Below are positions 5,796-14,431 of a DNA stretch of 53,839 nucleotides, one piece after another. The DNA is from a virus. Location of the stretch: the IMG/VR virus record IMGVR_UViG_3300033388_005061, positions 1-53,839 of that record; one strand, written 5' to 3'. Positions within the stretch are counted from its first letter, which is position 1. Every line of letters starts with the position of its first letter. A program made the position numbers and the translations under genes. The notes under the pieces were generated by a model. The model was not told where the DNA came from, ran no database searches, and saw only the letters and a program-made list of their open reading frames with translations.

Positions 5796-7478
5796 ATGCA
5801 GAATGAAGCGACATTTTCAGTCTTACACATTTTCTCTGGTATAGGCGGCGCGGCCCTGGGCATGCAGGAAGCTGAAACCGAATACCGCGGCGTCCGGGGC
5901 AGTTTTATCACCCTGGCCGGGATTGACTGCGACGAGGAAGCCTGCCGGGACTTCGAGATGCTGACGGGGGCCCGGGCGGTGCAGATGGACCTGTTTTCCC
6001 GGGAAGATTATATCGCGTTCCGCGGCCACGAACCACCAGCGGATTGGCGGGAGGCGACGCCGGAGGACTTGCGGACGGCTACCGGCGGTATAAACCCGGA
6101 TGTGATATTTCTTTCGCCGCCGTGCAAAGGGTTCAGCGGGCTACTACCAAGTAAATCAGCGAAGTCTGAGAAGTACCAGGCCCTGAACCGGCTGACTGTG
6201 CGCGGGCTAAAGCTGGCCATGGAAGCTTTCCGGAATGACCTACCGGGGATAATCCTCTTGGAAAACGTCCCGCGGATTACTTCCCGGGGTGCAGACCTGT
6301 TGGCGGAAATCAAGCGCCTGCTGGGCCAATACGGGTACCTGTTCCACGAAGGTTATCACGACTGCGGAGAAATCGGCGGTTTGGGCCAGCGGCGGAAGCG
6401 GTATCTACTCATTGCCCGGCTGCCGGAAAAGGTATCGGCCTTCGTGTACCAGCCGCCTAAGCTGCGGGTCCGGAGTATCGGGGAAATCCTGGGACTATTG
6501 CCGATGCCTGACGACCCCGCCGGCGGGCCGATGCACAGGCTACCGCAGTTGCAGTGGAAAACCTGGGTACGCCTGGCTTTGATTCCGCCCGGTGGAGACT
6601 GGCGGGATCTGGAGAAGATCGCGCCCGAGCAATACCGGCTTGAGTATATTCCCCGGGGTGGTGGCCCATATGGCGTCCAGGAATGGGACCAGCCGGCGAA
6701 TACGGTTATCGGCCATGCCAAAGTGCGGGGAAGCAACGGGGCTGCGGTAGCCGACCCGAGGTTGAAGCATATTCCCCGGGAAGGTGTTTACCGGGTCCAG
6801 CGGTGGGACGAGCCCAGCACCACAGAGCCTGCCGGAACAGTTACAGGGGCCATGCGACCTAACAATGGTGCAATTTCCATAGGTGACCCGCGACTGAACA
6901 CTAGGAAAAACAGGCGTAGCAACTCTTACATGGTGCGCCCCTGGGATGGACAGGCCCACACTATCACCGGCGAAGACTCGTTGGGAAGCGGCGCCCAAAG
7001 CATTGCCGACCCGCGCCTTGGCTGTAAATGCAGAAACGGGTTATACGGTGTACAGGATTGGAACCAGCCTGGGTATACGGTGACCGGAGCCCGGAACCTT
7101 CACAGCGGTACCGCGGCTGTAGCGGACCCTAGAATTCCCGAGGACACCGAACAGGGTGTCTGGGTGATAATCAGCGAGGACGGTACTTGGCACAGGCCGC
7201 TGACCACGTGGGAGTTGATGGCCCTGCAGGGGTTTCCGGTTTACCTACCCGACGGCAGCCCGGTGGTGCTGGCCGGGAAGTCGGATGCCCGGTGGCGGGA
7301 GAGAATCGGCAATGCAGTCCCCCCGCCGGCCGCGCAGGCGATAGGGGAGCAGATACTGCGGGCGTTACTGCTCAGTATGCACGGAACATGGGAGTTGAGT
7401 GCGACGCCTATATGGGTACGGGAAAGGGTGTTAAGGAATTGGACTACCTCGAGTTTCTCAAAACAAAACGTATTGTAA
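5796..7478 (+). CDS. C5-cytosine DNA methyltransferase with four TRD repeats
   Basis: 560 residues. Motif I FSGIGG at residues 13-18, catalytic PPC at 108-110 (Cys110), ENVP at 156-159, QRRKR at 198-202, and motif X GNAVPPP near 505. It methylates cytosine C5 in DNA with S-adenosylmethionine, most likely to protect phage DNA from restriction. The target-recognition region (~285-450) is unusual: four tandem ~35-residue units follow one pattern, Y/M-V-x-x-W-D/N-x-(P/G)...T-(V/I)-x-G...(S/G)-A-x-x-(V/I)-(A/G)-D-P-R-(L/I). No partner endonuclease is visible, so this is a solitary methyltransferase. The last ~20 codons overlap the next gene. Start ATG 5796 has GAGGTGG 6 bases upstream. Confidence 0.93.
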   Translation: MQNEATFSVLHIFSGIGGAALGMQEAETEYRGVRGSFITLAGIDCDEEACRDFEMLTGARAVQMDLFSREDYIAFRGHEPPADWREATPEDLRTATGGINPDVIFLSPPCKGFSGLLPSKSAKSEKYQALNRLTVRGLKLAMEAFRNDLPGIILLENVPRITSRGADLLAEIKRLLGQYGYLFHEGYHDCGEIGGLGQRRKRYLLIARLPEKVSAFVYQPPKLRVRSIGEILGLLPMPDDPAGGPMHRLPQLQWKTWVRLALIPPGGDWRDLEKIAPEQYRLEYIPRGGGPYGVQEWDQPANTVIGHAKVRGSNGAAVADPRLKHIPREGVYRVQRWDEPSTTEPAGTVTGAMRPNNGAISIGDPRLNTRKNRRSNSYMVRPWDGQAHTITGEDSLGSGAQSIADPRLGCKCRNGLYGVQDWNQPGYTVTGARNLHSGTAAVADPRIPEDTEQGVWVIISEDGTWHRPLTTWELMALQGFPVYLPDGSPVVLAGKSDARWRERIGNAVPPPAAQAIGEQILRALLLSMHGTWELSATPIWVRERVLRNWTTSSFSKQNVL

Positions 7479-9682
7479 TACCGGCTACTGGGATCGCGGT
7501 GCCGGATTCAGAGATAAACCCTCGACTATTCGATTTTCAGAAGGACATTGTTTGCTGGGCACTGGAACGCGGCCGGGCGGCAATATTCGCCGACTGCGGC
7601 CTTGGGAAAACACCCATGCAGCTGGAATGGGCTAACCATATCCACCAGCATACCGGCGGCAACGTGCTCATCCTGGCACCACTGGCCGTGGCAAAACAAA
7701 CCGCTCGGGAAAGTGAAAAATTCGATATCCCGGTAACAGTGTGCCGAATCCAGTCGGATGTAAAACCAGGAATCAACATCACCAACTATGAAATGCTGCA
7801 GCACTTCGACCCGGACAAGTTTGTCGGCGTGGTCTTGGATGAAAGCAGCATCCTGAAATCCTTCATGGGCAAAACCAAGATGGCCATCATTAATGCCTTC
7901 AAAAGCATAAAATACAAGTTGGCCTGCACGGCCACGCCCTCTCCCAATGATGTAACGGAGCTTCTAAATCATGCCGAGTTCCTTGGTATTATGCGGTCGT
8001 GTGACGCGCTAACTATATGGTTTACCAACGACACCACAAAGGCCAACAACCTGCGTCTAAAAAAGCACGCAGAACAGCACTTTTGGGAGTGGGTATCCAG
8101 CTGGGCCGTATCCATCAGTAAGCCTTCCGACCTGGGATACAGTGATGATGGGTATATCTTGCCTGAGCTTAAAATTATTGAGCATATCATCGACGTCGAT
8201 CTTACAGATCCGACCGGCCAGGCCCTGTTTCGGGTACCGGATATGAGCGCCACGGCGTTTCATCGGGAAAAGCGGATGACGGCCAGGGACCGGGTCCGGA
8301 AGACGGCGGAGATTGTTCAAGCTAATCCCGATCAACAGTTTGTCGTATGGTGTGATACTAATTACGAAGCCGACGAACTAAGAAAGAACTTACCGGAAGC
8401 GGTGGAAATCCGGGGCAATGACAAAGTCGAGCGCAAAGAGCAGGCTGCTGTTGACTTTATGGACGGCAAGATCCAGGTCCTGATCAGTAAGCCCTCAATA
8501 TTCGGCTGGGGCCTTAACTTTCAGAACTGTTATAACGTGGTTTTTTGCGGGCTGAATTTCTCATACGAAGGGTTTTACCAGGCCGTGCGCCGGTTCTGGC
8601 GTTTTGGCCAAAAGCATCAGGTTAACTGTCATATTGTCATCGGCGAAACGGAGCGGCAAATACTCGAAGCGGTCAGGCGTAAGCAGGATGACCACGAGAC
8701 TATGAAGTTGGCCATGCTGGGCGGGCTCAAAAGGACACAAAACATCAGGCCGGGAGAGGTGAAATACAAGATGGATTATGACCGAGCGGTGGAGCGTGGA
8801 GAAAACTGGACCGCCATTCTCGGCGATTGCGTAGAGGAAATAAAAAACATCCCGGACGATAGCATAGGATTTGAGATTTTCTCCCCGCCGTTTTCAAGCC
8901 TTTATACCTATAGCGACAGTTATCGGGATATGGGTAATGTGTTCGACGACGAGATGTTCTTCCAAAACTATGACTATTTAGTGCCGGACCTGTATAGGGT
9001 GCTGATGCCTGGCCGGCTGTGCGCGGTCCATGTAAAGAATCTCCCGCGGTATAAATCTAAATACGGCGTCACGGGTATCCGGGATTTCCGCGGGGATATC
9101 ATCCGGGCCATGGAAAAGCACGGCTTTGTGTATCACTCTGAGGTGTGCATCTGGAAAGACCCGGTGCGGGAAATGCAACGGACCAAGGCGCAGGGATTGC
9201 TTTATAAACAGCTACGCAAAGACAGCTCCCACAGCCGCCAGGGAATGGCCGAGTACCTGGTGGTGTTCCGGAAATGGAAAAATGGCGGGGTGAACCCGGA
9301 GCCAGTGACGCATACAACCGATAACTTTCCTCTGGAGCTCTGGCAACGATACGCCAGCCCGGTATGGTTCGATATACAGCAAACCAACGTTCTTAATGTG
9401 AAGGTGGCCAGGGATGACCGGGACGAAAAGCACTTGGCGCCGCTGCAGTTAGATGTCATTGAACGGGCCCTGAAACTCTGGACAAATCCCGGGGATCTGG
9501 TTTTTAGCCCGTTTATGGGGATTGGTTCTGAGGGATATATGAGTCTAAAAATGGAGCGCAAATTTATCGGGATTGAGTTAAAAGAAAGTTATTTCCGATA
9601 CGCAGTGGATAACCTGAAGGTGGCGGAGAGCGAGCGAAGACAGCGAACGCTGTTCGATTTTGTAGCGGAGGGAGCAATATGA
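7412..9682 (+). CDS. Helicase-DNA methyltransferase fusion
   Basis: About 756 residues. N-terminal half is an SNF2/SF2-type ATPase: ADCGLGKT (Walker A), VVLDESS (motif II), ACTATPSP (motif III), GWGLN and YQAVRRFWRFGQK (motifs V-VI). The C-terminal ~300 residues are a beta-class amino-methyltransferase: LGDCVEEIKNIPDDS, then FSPPFSS (motif IV) and finally FSPFMGIGSEG (motif I) and FIGIEL, in permuted order. SPPF points to N4-cytosine or N6-adenine methylation. The start is uncertain: ATG 7412 or TTG 7439 (GAAAGGG upstream) both fit; earlier in-frame codons overlap the methyltransferase gene. One polypeptide could translocate on DNA and methylate it. Confidence 0.9.
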   Translation: MGTGKGVKELDYLEFLKTKRIVIPATGIAVPDSEINPRLFDFQKDIVCWALERGRAAIFADCGLGKTPMQLEWANHIHQHTGGNVLILAPLAVAKQTARESEKFDIPVTVCRIQSDVKPGINITNYEMLQHFDPDKFVGVVLDESSILKSFMGKTKMAIINAFKSIKYKLACTATPSPNDVTELLNHAEFLGIMRSCDALTIWFTNDTTKANNLRLKKHAEQHFWEWVSSWAVSISKPSDLGYSDDGYILPELKIIEHIIDVDLTDPTGQALFRVPDMSATAFHREKRMTARDRVRKTAEIVQANPDQQFVVWCDTNYEADELRKNLPEAVEIRGNDKVERKEQAAVDFMDGKIQVLISKPSIFGWGLNFQNCYNVVFCGLNFSYEGFYQAVRRFWRFGQKHQVNCHIVIGETERQILEAVRRKQDDHETMKLAMLGGLKRTQNIRPGEVKYKMDYDRAVERGENWTAILGDCVEEIKNIPDDSIGFEIFSPPFSSLYTYSDSYRDMGNVFDDEMFFQNYDYLVPDLYRVLMPGRLCAVHVKNLPRYKSKYGVTGIRDFRGDIIRAMEKHGFVYHSEVCIWKDPVREMQRTKAQGLLYKQLRKDSSHSRQGMAEYLVVFRKWKNGGVNPEPVTHTTDNFPLELWQRYASPVWFDIQQTNVLNVKVARDDRDEKHLAPLQLDVIERALKLWTNPGDLVFSPFMGIGSEGYMSLKMERKFIGIELKESYFRYAVDNLKVAESERRQRTLFDFVAEGAI

Positions 9683-9852
9683 GGCCGATTGATATCATAT
9701 TTCGAGAGCTCCGCCGGGAACAAAAGAAACTGAACATGATGCCACACAAGCCGTTTAGTGGACTGCTTGCGCAGTCCTAAGTGGTGGACAGGCTCCACGT
9801 TGAGTACGAGCGGGCCAGGAGGGGAAAGGAGGGACTGCACGATGTGGTATAA
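9679..9852 (+). pseudogene. Small gene interrupted by an in-frame stop
   Basis: ATG 9679 (GGAGGGAG upstream, overlapping the previous stop) opens a 33-codon frame (RPIDIIFRELRREQKKLNM...) ending at TAA 9778-9780. The same frame then stays open to 9852, reading VVDRLHVEYERARRGKEGLHDVV, which continues the charged helical character. Either a 57-codon gene has acquired a nonsense mutation, or only the 33-residue product is real. Function unknown. Confidence 0.4.
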
Positions 9853-10210
9853 CCAACAGGCACTCGATGAATTGAAACGGAACTTCGACCGAGAGAGTTT
9901 AGAACACCGTATTAATTCTGCGCTGTATGACCTGGAACAGATAAACGCTTATCTTGAAGCAGTCAAGGAACAACTTGCCAGGGTGGAACAAACTGAGTTT
10001 ATCAAGGAAGTTTACTTTGAGCGCAAAAAATATGACCGGGTTTATTACTACGTCGGGATGCGGGTAATTCCCAATATAGAAAACGGCCGCAATATGCAAT
10101 ACCCGGTTATTGGTGCGAAACGGTTTACTGGGAAGGAAAAGAAGCAGGCCAGGGAATACGCGCAAAAACTGGCGCAAGAGCATGGGGCGAAGATAGTGGA
10201 GACTGGTTAG
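9842..10210 (+). CDS. Hypothetical protein with coiled coil
   Basis: 122 residues from ATG 9842; AAAGGAGGG is ~9 bases upstream in the leader GGGACTGCACG, which is repeated before the next gene. Residues ~5-50 form a charged helix likely to be a coiled coil (LNQQ-free heptads around YDLEQINAYLEAVKEQLARVEQ). The C-terminal half has strands (YYYVGMRVIPNI) and a Lys-rich helix. No enzyme motif recognised. Confidence 0.7.
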   Translation: MWYNQQALDELKRNFDRESLEHRINSALYDLEQINAYLEAVKEQLARVEQTEFIKEVYFERKKYDRVYYYVGMRVIPNIENGRNMQYPVIGAKRFTGKEKKQAREYAQKLAQEHGAKIVETG

Positions 10211-10233
10211 ATGGGGAAAAGGGGGACTGCACG

Positions 10234-10608
10234 ATGGGTGAAGTGATATACATGCTTCGTGATACACGCTATTTCGATGACCCGCCGGGCGAGGCCCCGG
10301 AGTGCCGGCGGGCGCAGTACCTGCACGCGAATACTGAAACAGCTCTAAATATGGCGCTGAATGGAGATTATTACCGGGCTATGGGCATATACCACTGCCT
10401 GGCAGAAGCCTGCAAGATGTGGGCCAAAGAAGAGGGTGAAGGAGTGGAGCAGGTACCCGTAGACGTAATGGTATTAGAGAAGGTGGGCAGGCTGGTCACC
10501 CGGGCGCAGGAACTTTTGGAAACAAGCAGGCTGGCGCGGGTGGCGCTGGCGGTGGTCGGGGTGGGGTTCTGGTGCGCGGTGTGGTTTTTGTGGGGGTTAA
10601 ATTACTAA
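10234..10608 (+). CDS. Hypothetical protein with C-terminal membrane anchor
   Basis: 124 residues. AAAAGGGGG upstream within the leader GGGACTGCACG, a near copy of the leader of the preceding gene. The central part is helical with two Cys; residues ~100-122 (VALAVVGVGFWCAVWFLWG) form a clear hydrophobic tail helix, so it is probably tail-anchored in the membrane with most of the protein cytoplasmic. Role unknown. Confidence 0.7.
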   Translation: MGEVIYMLRDTRYFDDPPGEAPECRRAQYLHANTETALNMALNGDYYRAMGIYHCLAEACKMWAKEEGEGVEQVPVDVMVLEKVGRLVTRAQELLETSRLARVALAVVGVGFWCAVWFLWGLNY

Positions 10609-10637
10609 ACCAAGCAAAATGAAGGGGTGGATGGTTA

Positions 10638-11546
10638 ATGGCCCGTAAGCGGTTTGTTACCAGTGAAATAAGTACAGATAAAAAAGTAGCCGCATTAGCA
10701 GAAGAAAATCCAACAGCAGCCCTTATGTGGCCATGGTTCACTACCGCCTTTGATGACTGGGGCCGGATGGGCGCCGATCCCATAGAAGTTAAACTAACCA
10801 TTTTCCCGGCCTTTCCGTTTACCTCCAAGAATATTGCTGAAGCAATCCAGTTACTTGATAAATATGGACTGGCTCATTATTACGAAGTTGATGGCAAGCC
10901 CTACTTAGCTGTTAATCCGGCTACATGGTATAAGTATCAGACATACATTAAGGCGGAACGGAAAGAAAAACAATCATCTAAATTCCCTGCACCGCCCAAT
11001 CCGCCCTGGGTATCAAAGGAAGACCAGCCGAACGAAAATCCATTAAAGGAAAATCAGCAACAATCTGCGACAGTTGCAGATAATCAGCAAACATCTGCGA
11101 CAATTGTACCTTCACCTTCACCTTCACCTTCACCTTCACCTTCACTTGATCCTGCTCCTGCTAATACGCGCGTGCGCGCGAAGCAAAATATTTACCACCA
11201 ATTCGAGCAAGAGTTCGGACGGCCATTATCACCGATGGAGGTTGAGCGAATCCAAGTCTGGGAGAAGGAGCAACCGATTGAATTAGTGGTGGAGGCACTT
11301 CGCCGGGCTGTGAGTCAAGGGAAATTGACCATGCGTTACATTGACGGTATTCTCCTGGACTGGCAAAAGAAAAACATTCGGACACTGCGCGAAGTCCAGG
11401 CCCAAGACCAGGAGTTTGAACGCAGGAAAGCCATGAAACAAAGAAGCCGGGACGGACCAGCAAAGGAGGCAGATTCCGATGCAACCCTTGAGAAAGACTA
11501 CTTCGGAGGACACGCGGGGTATATCAAAACAAAAGCCGGCAGATGA
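10638..11546 (+). CDS. DnaD-like replication initiator
   Basis: 302 residues; AAGGGGTGG upstream. The N-terminal ~110 residues (RKRFVTSEISTDKKVAAL...AALMWPWFTTAFDDWGRMG) form the winged-helix module of phage replication initiators. A Gln/Ser/Pro linker (~135-175) contains a Ser-Pro hexanucleotide microsatellite. Residues ~185-260 (YHQFEQEFGRPLSPMEVERI, RRAVSQGKLTMRYIDGILLDWQ) match the DnaD/DnaB C-terminal domain, which ends with the WxxxNI signature (here DWQKKNI). It should bind the origin and recruit helicase with the DnaC-like product encoded by the overlapping next gene. The linker DNA may itself be the origin (see 11052-11144). Confidence 0.9.
   Translation: MARKRFVTSEISTDKKVAALAEENPTAALMWPWFTTAFDDWGRMGADPIEVKLTIFPAFPFTSKNIAEAIQLLDKYGLAHYYEVDGKPYLAVNPATWYKYQTYIKAERKEKQSSKFPAPPNPPWVSKEDQPNENPLKENQQQSATVADNQQTSATIVPSPSPSPSPSPSLDPAPANTRVRAKQNIYHQFEQEFGRPLSPMEVERIQVWEKEQPIELVVEALRRAVSQGKLTMRYIDGILLDWQKKNIRTLREVQAQDQEFERRKAMKQRSRDGPAKEADSDATLEKDYFGGHAGYIKTKAGR
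11052..11144 (+). repeat. Direct repeats and hexamer array, candidate replication origin
   Basis: Two ~25-base direct repeats with 30-base period (11052-11076 and 11082-11106, sharing AATCAGCAA and ATCTGCGACA) are followed by six perfect CCTTCA hexamers (11109-11144). They lie inside the linker-coding part of the DnaD-like initiator gene. Phage origins commonly sit inside the initiator gene (lambda O is the classic case), so this is the best origin candidate here. A simple slippage-prone microsatellite is the alternative. Confidence 0.45.
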
Positions 11547-12276
11547 AATATGCTCATTTTGCGGGGCGACGGTAAAAGCGATATTGCTTGACTGGATAGA
11601 CGGCGGCAAGCGCTGGGTAATGCCGGCCTGCAAGTGCAGGATTGAGCAATATGAGCAGGAGCGCCGGGAAATGGAAAATAGGGAACGCCAGCGCCGGTTG
11701 GACAAGCTTTTTGCAAAAAGCCGCCTCGGTGCCCGGTTTTTGAAGTGCACGTTCGACAGGTTTGAACTGTGGTACCCGGGCCTGGACGAACCTTTGGCCA
11801 TTGCTAAAGATTTCGCTACCAACTTCGTTTCCGGCTCCGGGAAAGGTTTACTGCTCGCCGGTCCATACGGAAGCGGGAAAACGCACCTGGCCGCGGCCAT
11901 AATGCAATACCTTCTTGGGAAGTTTTACCCTTGCGCTTTTGTGGTGGTGCCGGAGCTCTTAGACCGGATCATGAGCACATTCAAGCGTAACTCCGAAGAA
12001 TCGGCGGAAGATATTTACGAGTCCATCCGGTCTGCCGACCTGGTGGTGATGGATGACCTGGGGGCAGAGGTTGTGGCCGACTGGGTGCAGCCGAAGCTTT
12101 ATACGCTAATCAACGGGTTATATACCAGGAATGTGAGCCTTATTATCACAACCAACTGCAGCATGGAAGAGTTAAAAGAGCGGGTCGGCGGGCGTGCGTA
12201 TAGCAGGCTGATTGAGATGACAGAAGGCGTGCCGGTTGTGGCACCAGATTACCGGATGAGGAAGTTGGAAAAATAA
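11479..12276 (+). CDS. dnaC: DnaC-like helicase loader (AAA+ ATPase)
   Basis: 265 residues, overlapping the initiator gene by 68 bases. An N-terminal zinc-binding part has CSFC near residue 24 and a later CKC. Then RxFLKCTFDRF, Walker A GPYGSGKTHLAAA (~residue 135), Walker B LVVMDDLGAE (~195) and ITTNCSMEELKERVGGRAYSRL (sensor I and arginine-finger region) define the DnaC/DnaI/IstB family. It would load the replicative helicase at the phage origin with the DnaD-like protein. Confidence 0.92.
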   Translation: MQPLRKTTSEDTRGISKQKPADEICSFCGATVKAILLDWIDGGKRWVMPACKCRIEQYEQERREMENRERQRRLDKLFAKSRLGARFLKCTFDRFELWYPGLDEPLAIAKDFATNFVSGSGKGLLLAGPYGSGKTHLAAAIMQYLLGKFYPCAFVVVPELLDRIMSTFKRNSEESAEDIYESIRSADLVVMDDLGAEVVADWVQPKLYTLINGLYTRNVSLIITTNCSMEELKERVGGRAYSRLIEMTEGVPVVAPDYRMRKLEK

Positions 12277-12294
12277 CCCCTTCACCCTCTCTCT

Positions 12295-12334
12295 GGGAGT
12301 CGAACCCGCAAGGGGCCTGGGGATTGGGCGGGTT
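12295..12334 (+). repeat. Hairpin and T-arm-like sequence in the dnaC downstream gap
   Basis: AACCCGC (12303-12309) pairs with GCGGGTT (12328-12334). Overlapping it, the minus strand of 12295-12307 reads GGGTTCGACTCCC, a perfect tRNA T-arm motif. No flanking acceptor or D arm is seen, so no tRNA is called. The rest of the gap 12277-12457 holds a 30-codon frame (12342-12434) without a convincing ribosome binding site. Confidence 0.4.
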
Positions 12335-12457
12335 GTGAAATATGCTAGCCATTGTATCTTTTAGTCCAGGGGGCCGGGTAGGCGGTCCGGTCCCGGAATC
12401 TTTTTCCGAAGTGAGGCGCACGGTAAGGAATTGACTTCATGAAACGGAGGCACCACA

Positions 12458-13249
12458 ATGGGCCAGAGCGGACATAACTTGAAAATAGCAAAATATCGCC
12501 ACGGGTGCCGCCTGCCTTGCGAAAGCGCTGGCGACGGCTACGCCGCGTCCGGACCGGTGGTGACGTACCGGATGAGTCCGGAAGAGATAGCGGCCAGATA
12601 TGGCCCGCCGGCAAAACGTAAAGAGCGCCTGCCCTATGAGCAGTATATCCGGGAGCTGGCCCAAAAACTGCCCGAGGACGAGCTCCGGGAAATGATTGCC
12701 CAGGGTATGAGTGACGGGGAGATCGCCCAAGCCAAGGGGCTGCGCTGGCACCACGTCAGGAAGCTAAGGGACTATTACAAAATCAGGGAGGTTGAAACTA
12801 TGATAGCACAGAGTAACGATGATGTTTATTTCGAGGATAAGGCCGAAGAAGTCAGGGTTGACGGGTACAAGATAAAATTTTCCAGGAAAGATGTCGAAGC
12901 CGCGCTTGACAGCGGGTCGGTCAATGCCGCAAAAGATATCCTTGGTTGCAGCGTCGGCGCACTGTATGCCCATATGAAGCATTACGACCTCAAGGCCCCA
13001 GGTAAGCGGGATGCGGAGCCGGAACCGGAGCAGAAAAGTGAGCAAAAGCCGGGGTGCGAGCGGATAACAATTAAGCAGGCCATTAAACTCCGTGAAGAGA
13101 TGCAAGCCGAGGTTGAATACGCCAAGAAACTGCTGATAAATTATGGCCTCACCCCAAGATTAAAGGATTTGGTGACTAATTTCGGCGAGCAGTGTCAGGG
13201 TAAGGTGGAGCGGATAAATAAAGCCTTTGAACAAGAAATCGAGGTTTAG
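12458..13249 (+). CDS. Phage protein with two helix-turn-helix-like segments
   Basis: 263 residues; ACGGAGG ~8 bases upstream. Residues ~70-110 (LPEDELREMIAQGMSDGEIAQAKGL then HHVRKLRDYY) look like a helix-turn-helix. A second candidate is VNAAKDILGCSVGALYAHMKHY (~150-175). An acidic/Lys linker (EPEPEQKSEQK) leads to a C-terminal helical region. The likely role is DNA binding, either regulation or packaging/replication; the exact family is not recognised. It precedes another HTH-rich gene and is probably co-transcribed. Confidence 0.6.
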   Translation: MGQSGHNLKIAKYRHGCRLPCESAGDGYAASGPVVTYRMSPEEIAARYGPPAKRKERLPYEQYIRELAQKLPEDELREMIAQGMSDGEIAQAKGLRWHHVRKLRDYYKIREVETMIAQSNDDVYFEDKAEEVRVDGYKIKFSRKDVEAALDSGSVNAAKDILGCSVGALYAHMKHYDLKAPGKRDAEPEPEQKSEQKPGCERITIKQAIKLREEMQAEVEYAKKLLINYGLTPRLKDLVTNFGEQCQGKVERINKAFEQEIEV

Positions 13250-13261
13250 GGGGAGACAACA

Positions 13262-14158
13262 TTGGCCGGCAAACCCTGGACGGAAGCGGAGATTGAGTAT
13301 CTTAAAGCCAGCTGGGGCAAACAAACGCTTACTGAAATAGCCAAATACCTGGGACGCAGCGCTGCCAGCGCCAAAAATAAGGCTGTACTCCTGGGCCTCA
13401 CCCGGAAAAAACCGCCGCGTTGGACGGAGGAAGAAACAGTATTCCTGCGCAATAACTGGGGCAAGTTGTCACTCAGGCAGTTGGCAAAACGTCTGAACCG
13501 TACGGAACACGGCATCTTAGTCCGGGCTAAGCGGTTAAAACTCGGTCCCCTGCAGGACAAATCTAAATTCTGCAAGCGGGAAGTGTGTGAACTCCTGGGC
13601 GTGGATCACCGAAAAGTTGAACGCTGGATTGAAGCCGGGCTTCTGAAGGCGTCGATAGCCAAAACCAAGAGAACCGGGGTGAAGTGCCTAAAAATCACCG
13701 AGATTGCGCCCAGCGAATTAGAGCGATTCCTGAAAGAAAACCCGGACCTATGGGATTCCCGAAAGGCCGGCGATATCATGGCGGCCATCCGCGAGAAAGA
13801 GCACCTGGATGAAAAACTGAAGATCCAGCGTAAAGAGGGCCGGCAAAAACGGCGGATACCGGAGCACCTAAAACCGACTTTTGCAGTATTCGTAGCCAAT
13901 GTTGCCATGGATGCTGCGGACCGGATCCGGGAGGCCAAGCGGAAAAATGAGTGGCTGAAACAGAAGCGCCGGCGGGACCAGGAGCGGTGCCTGCCCCGGG
14001 AGGGGTTCAAGTGGACTAAGGAAGAGGACGACGAGCTGCGCCGGCTGTTCAAGCAGGGCCTGACATACCGGGAAATCGGCGAGCGGTTGGGCCGATCCGA
14101 TAAAGCCGTCGGCCACCGGCTGGGGCGGATACAGGTATGGCAGCGGAGAGGAGCGTAA
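13262..14158 (+). CDS. Multi-HTH (Myb/SANT/GcrA-like) DNA-binding protein
   Basis: 298 residues from TTG 13262 with AGGGGGAG ~7 bases upstream. Two N-terminal repeats, WTEAEIEYLKASWGK...EIAKYLGRS and WTEEETVFLRNNWGK...QLAKRLNRT, then a third at the C-terminus, WTKEEDDELRRLFKQGL...EIGERLGRS, all match Myb-like/GcrA-like tri-helical domains. Between them (~105-150) is a MerR-like segment (REVCELLGVDHRKVERWIEAGLL), then a very basic helix. Such proteins bind DNA sequence-specifically; here it may act as an early or middle-to-late gene regulator. No enzyme motifs. Confidence 0.75.
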   Translation: MAGKPWTEAEIEYLKASWGKQTLTEIAKYLGRSAASAKNKAVLLGLTRKKPPRWTEEETVFLRNNWGKLSLRQLAKRLNRTEHGILVRAKRLKLGPLQDKSKFCKREVCELLGVDHRKVERWIEAGLLKASIAKTKRTGVKCLKITEIAPSELERFLKENPDLWDSRKAGDIMAAIREKEHLDEKLKIQRKEGRQKRRIPEHLKPTFAVFVANVAMDAADRIREAKRKNEWLKQKRRRDQERCLPREGFKWTKEEDDELRRLFKQGLTYREIGERLGRSDKAVGHRLGRIQVWQRRGA

Positions 14159-14161
14159 ACC

Positions 14162-14431
14162 ATGCCCCGACCTGCACGCGCGGCCGACAAGTACCGGCCC
14201 CGGGAGCAGCTTTATATCGCCTGCGCCGATATGGATTTCTCCTGGTACCGGGACGAGGTAAAACAGTTCCGGCAATGGTGGCGGGAAGGCGTGTCGCTTG
14301 ACGAGATGGCGGAGCGGCTTAACAGGGATGTTGATGAGGTGGCGATACTGGTTATCGACCAGAAGCGGAAAAGAAAAATCAAGAACCGCCCCGGGGGACT
14401 GTGGGGCAACAAATTTCGGGAGGCGAAATGA
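14162..14431 (+). CDS. Small HTH-like protein
   Basis: 89 residues; AGAGGAG ~8 bases upstream. [40 protein letters not shown] (central region) resembles the same Myb/GcrA-like tri-helical motif as the preceding gene, so it may be a single-domain relative or partner. Basic C-terminus. The stop overlaps the RemA-like start region. Confidence 0.6.
   Translation: MPRPARAADKYRPREQLYIACADMDFSWYRDEVKQFRQWWREGVSLDEMAERLNRDVDEVAILVIDQKRKRKIKNRPGGLWGNKFREAK

Noticed and set aside
12295-12307. Minus-strand tRNA gene suggested by GGGTTCGACTCCC
   Set aside because: No matching acceptor, D or anticodon arm nearby; kept only as a motif.
13606-14190. Minus-strand frame of 194 codons
   Set aside because: Arg/Ser-rich shadow of the multi-HTH gene; no ribosome binding site or promoter.
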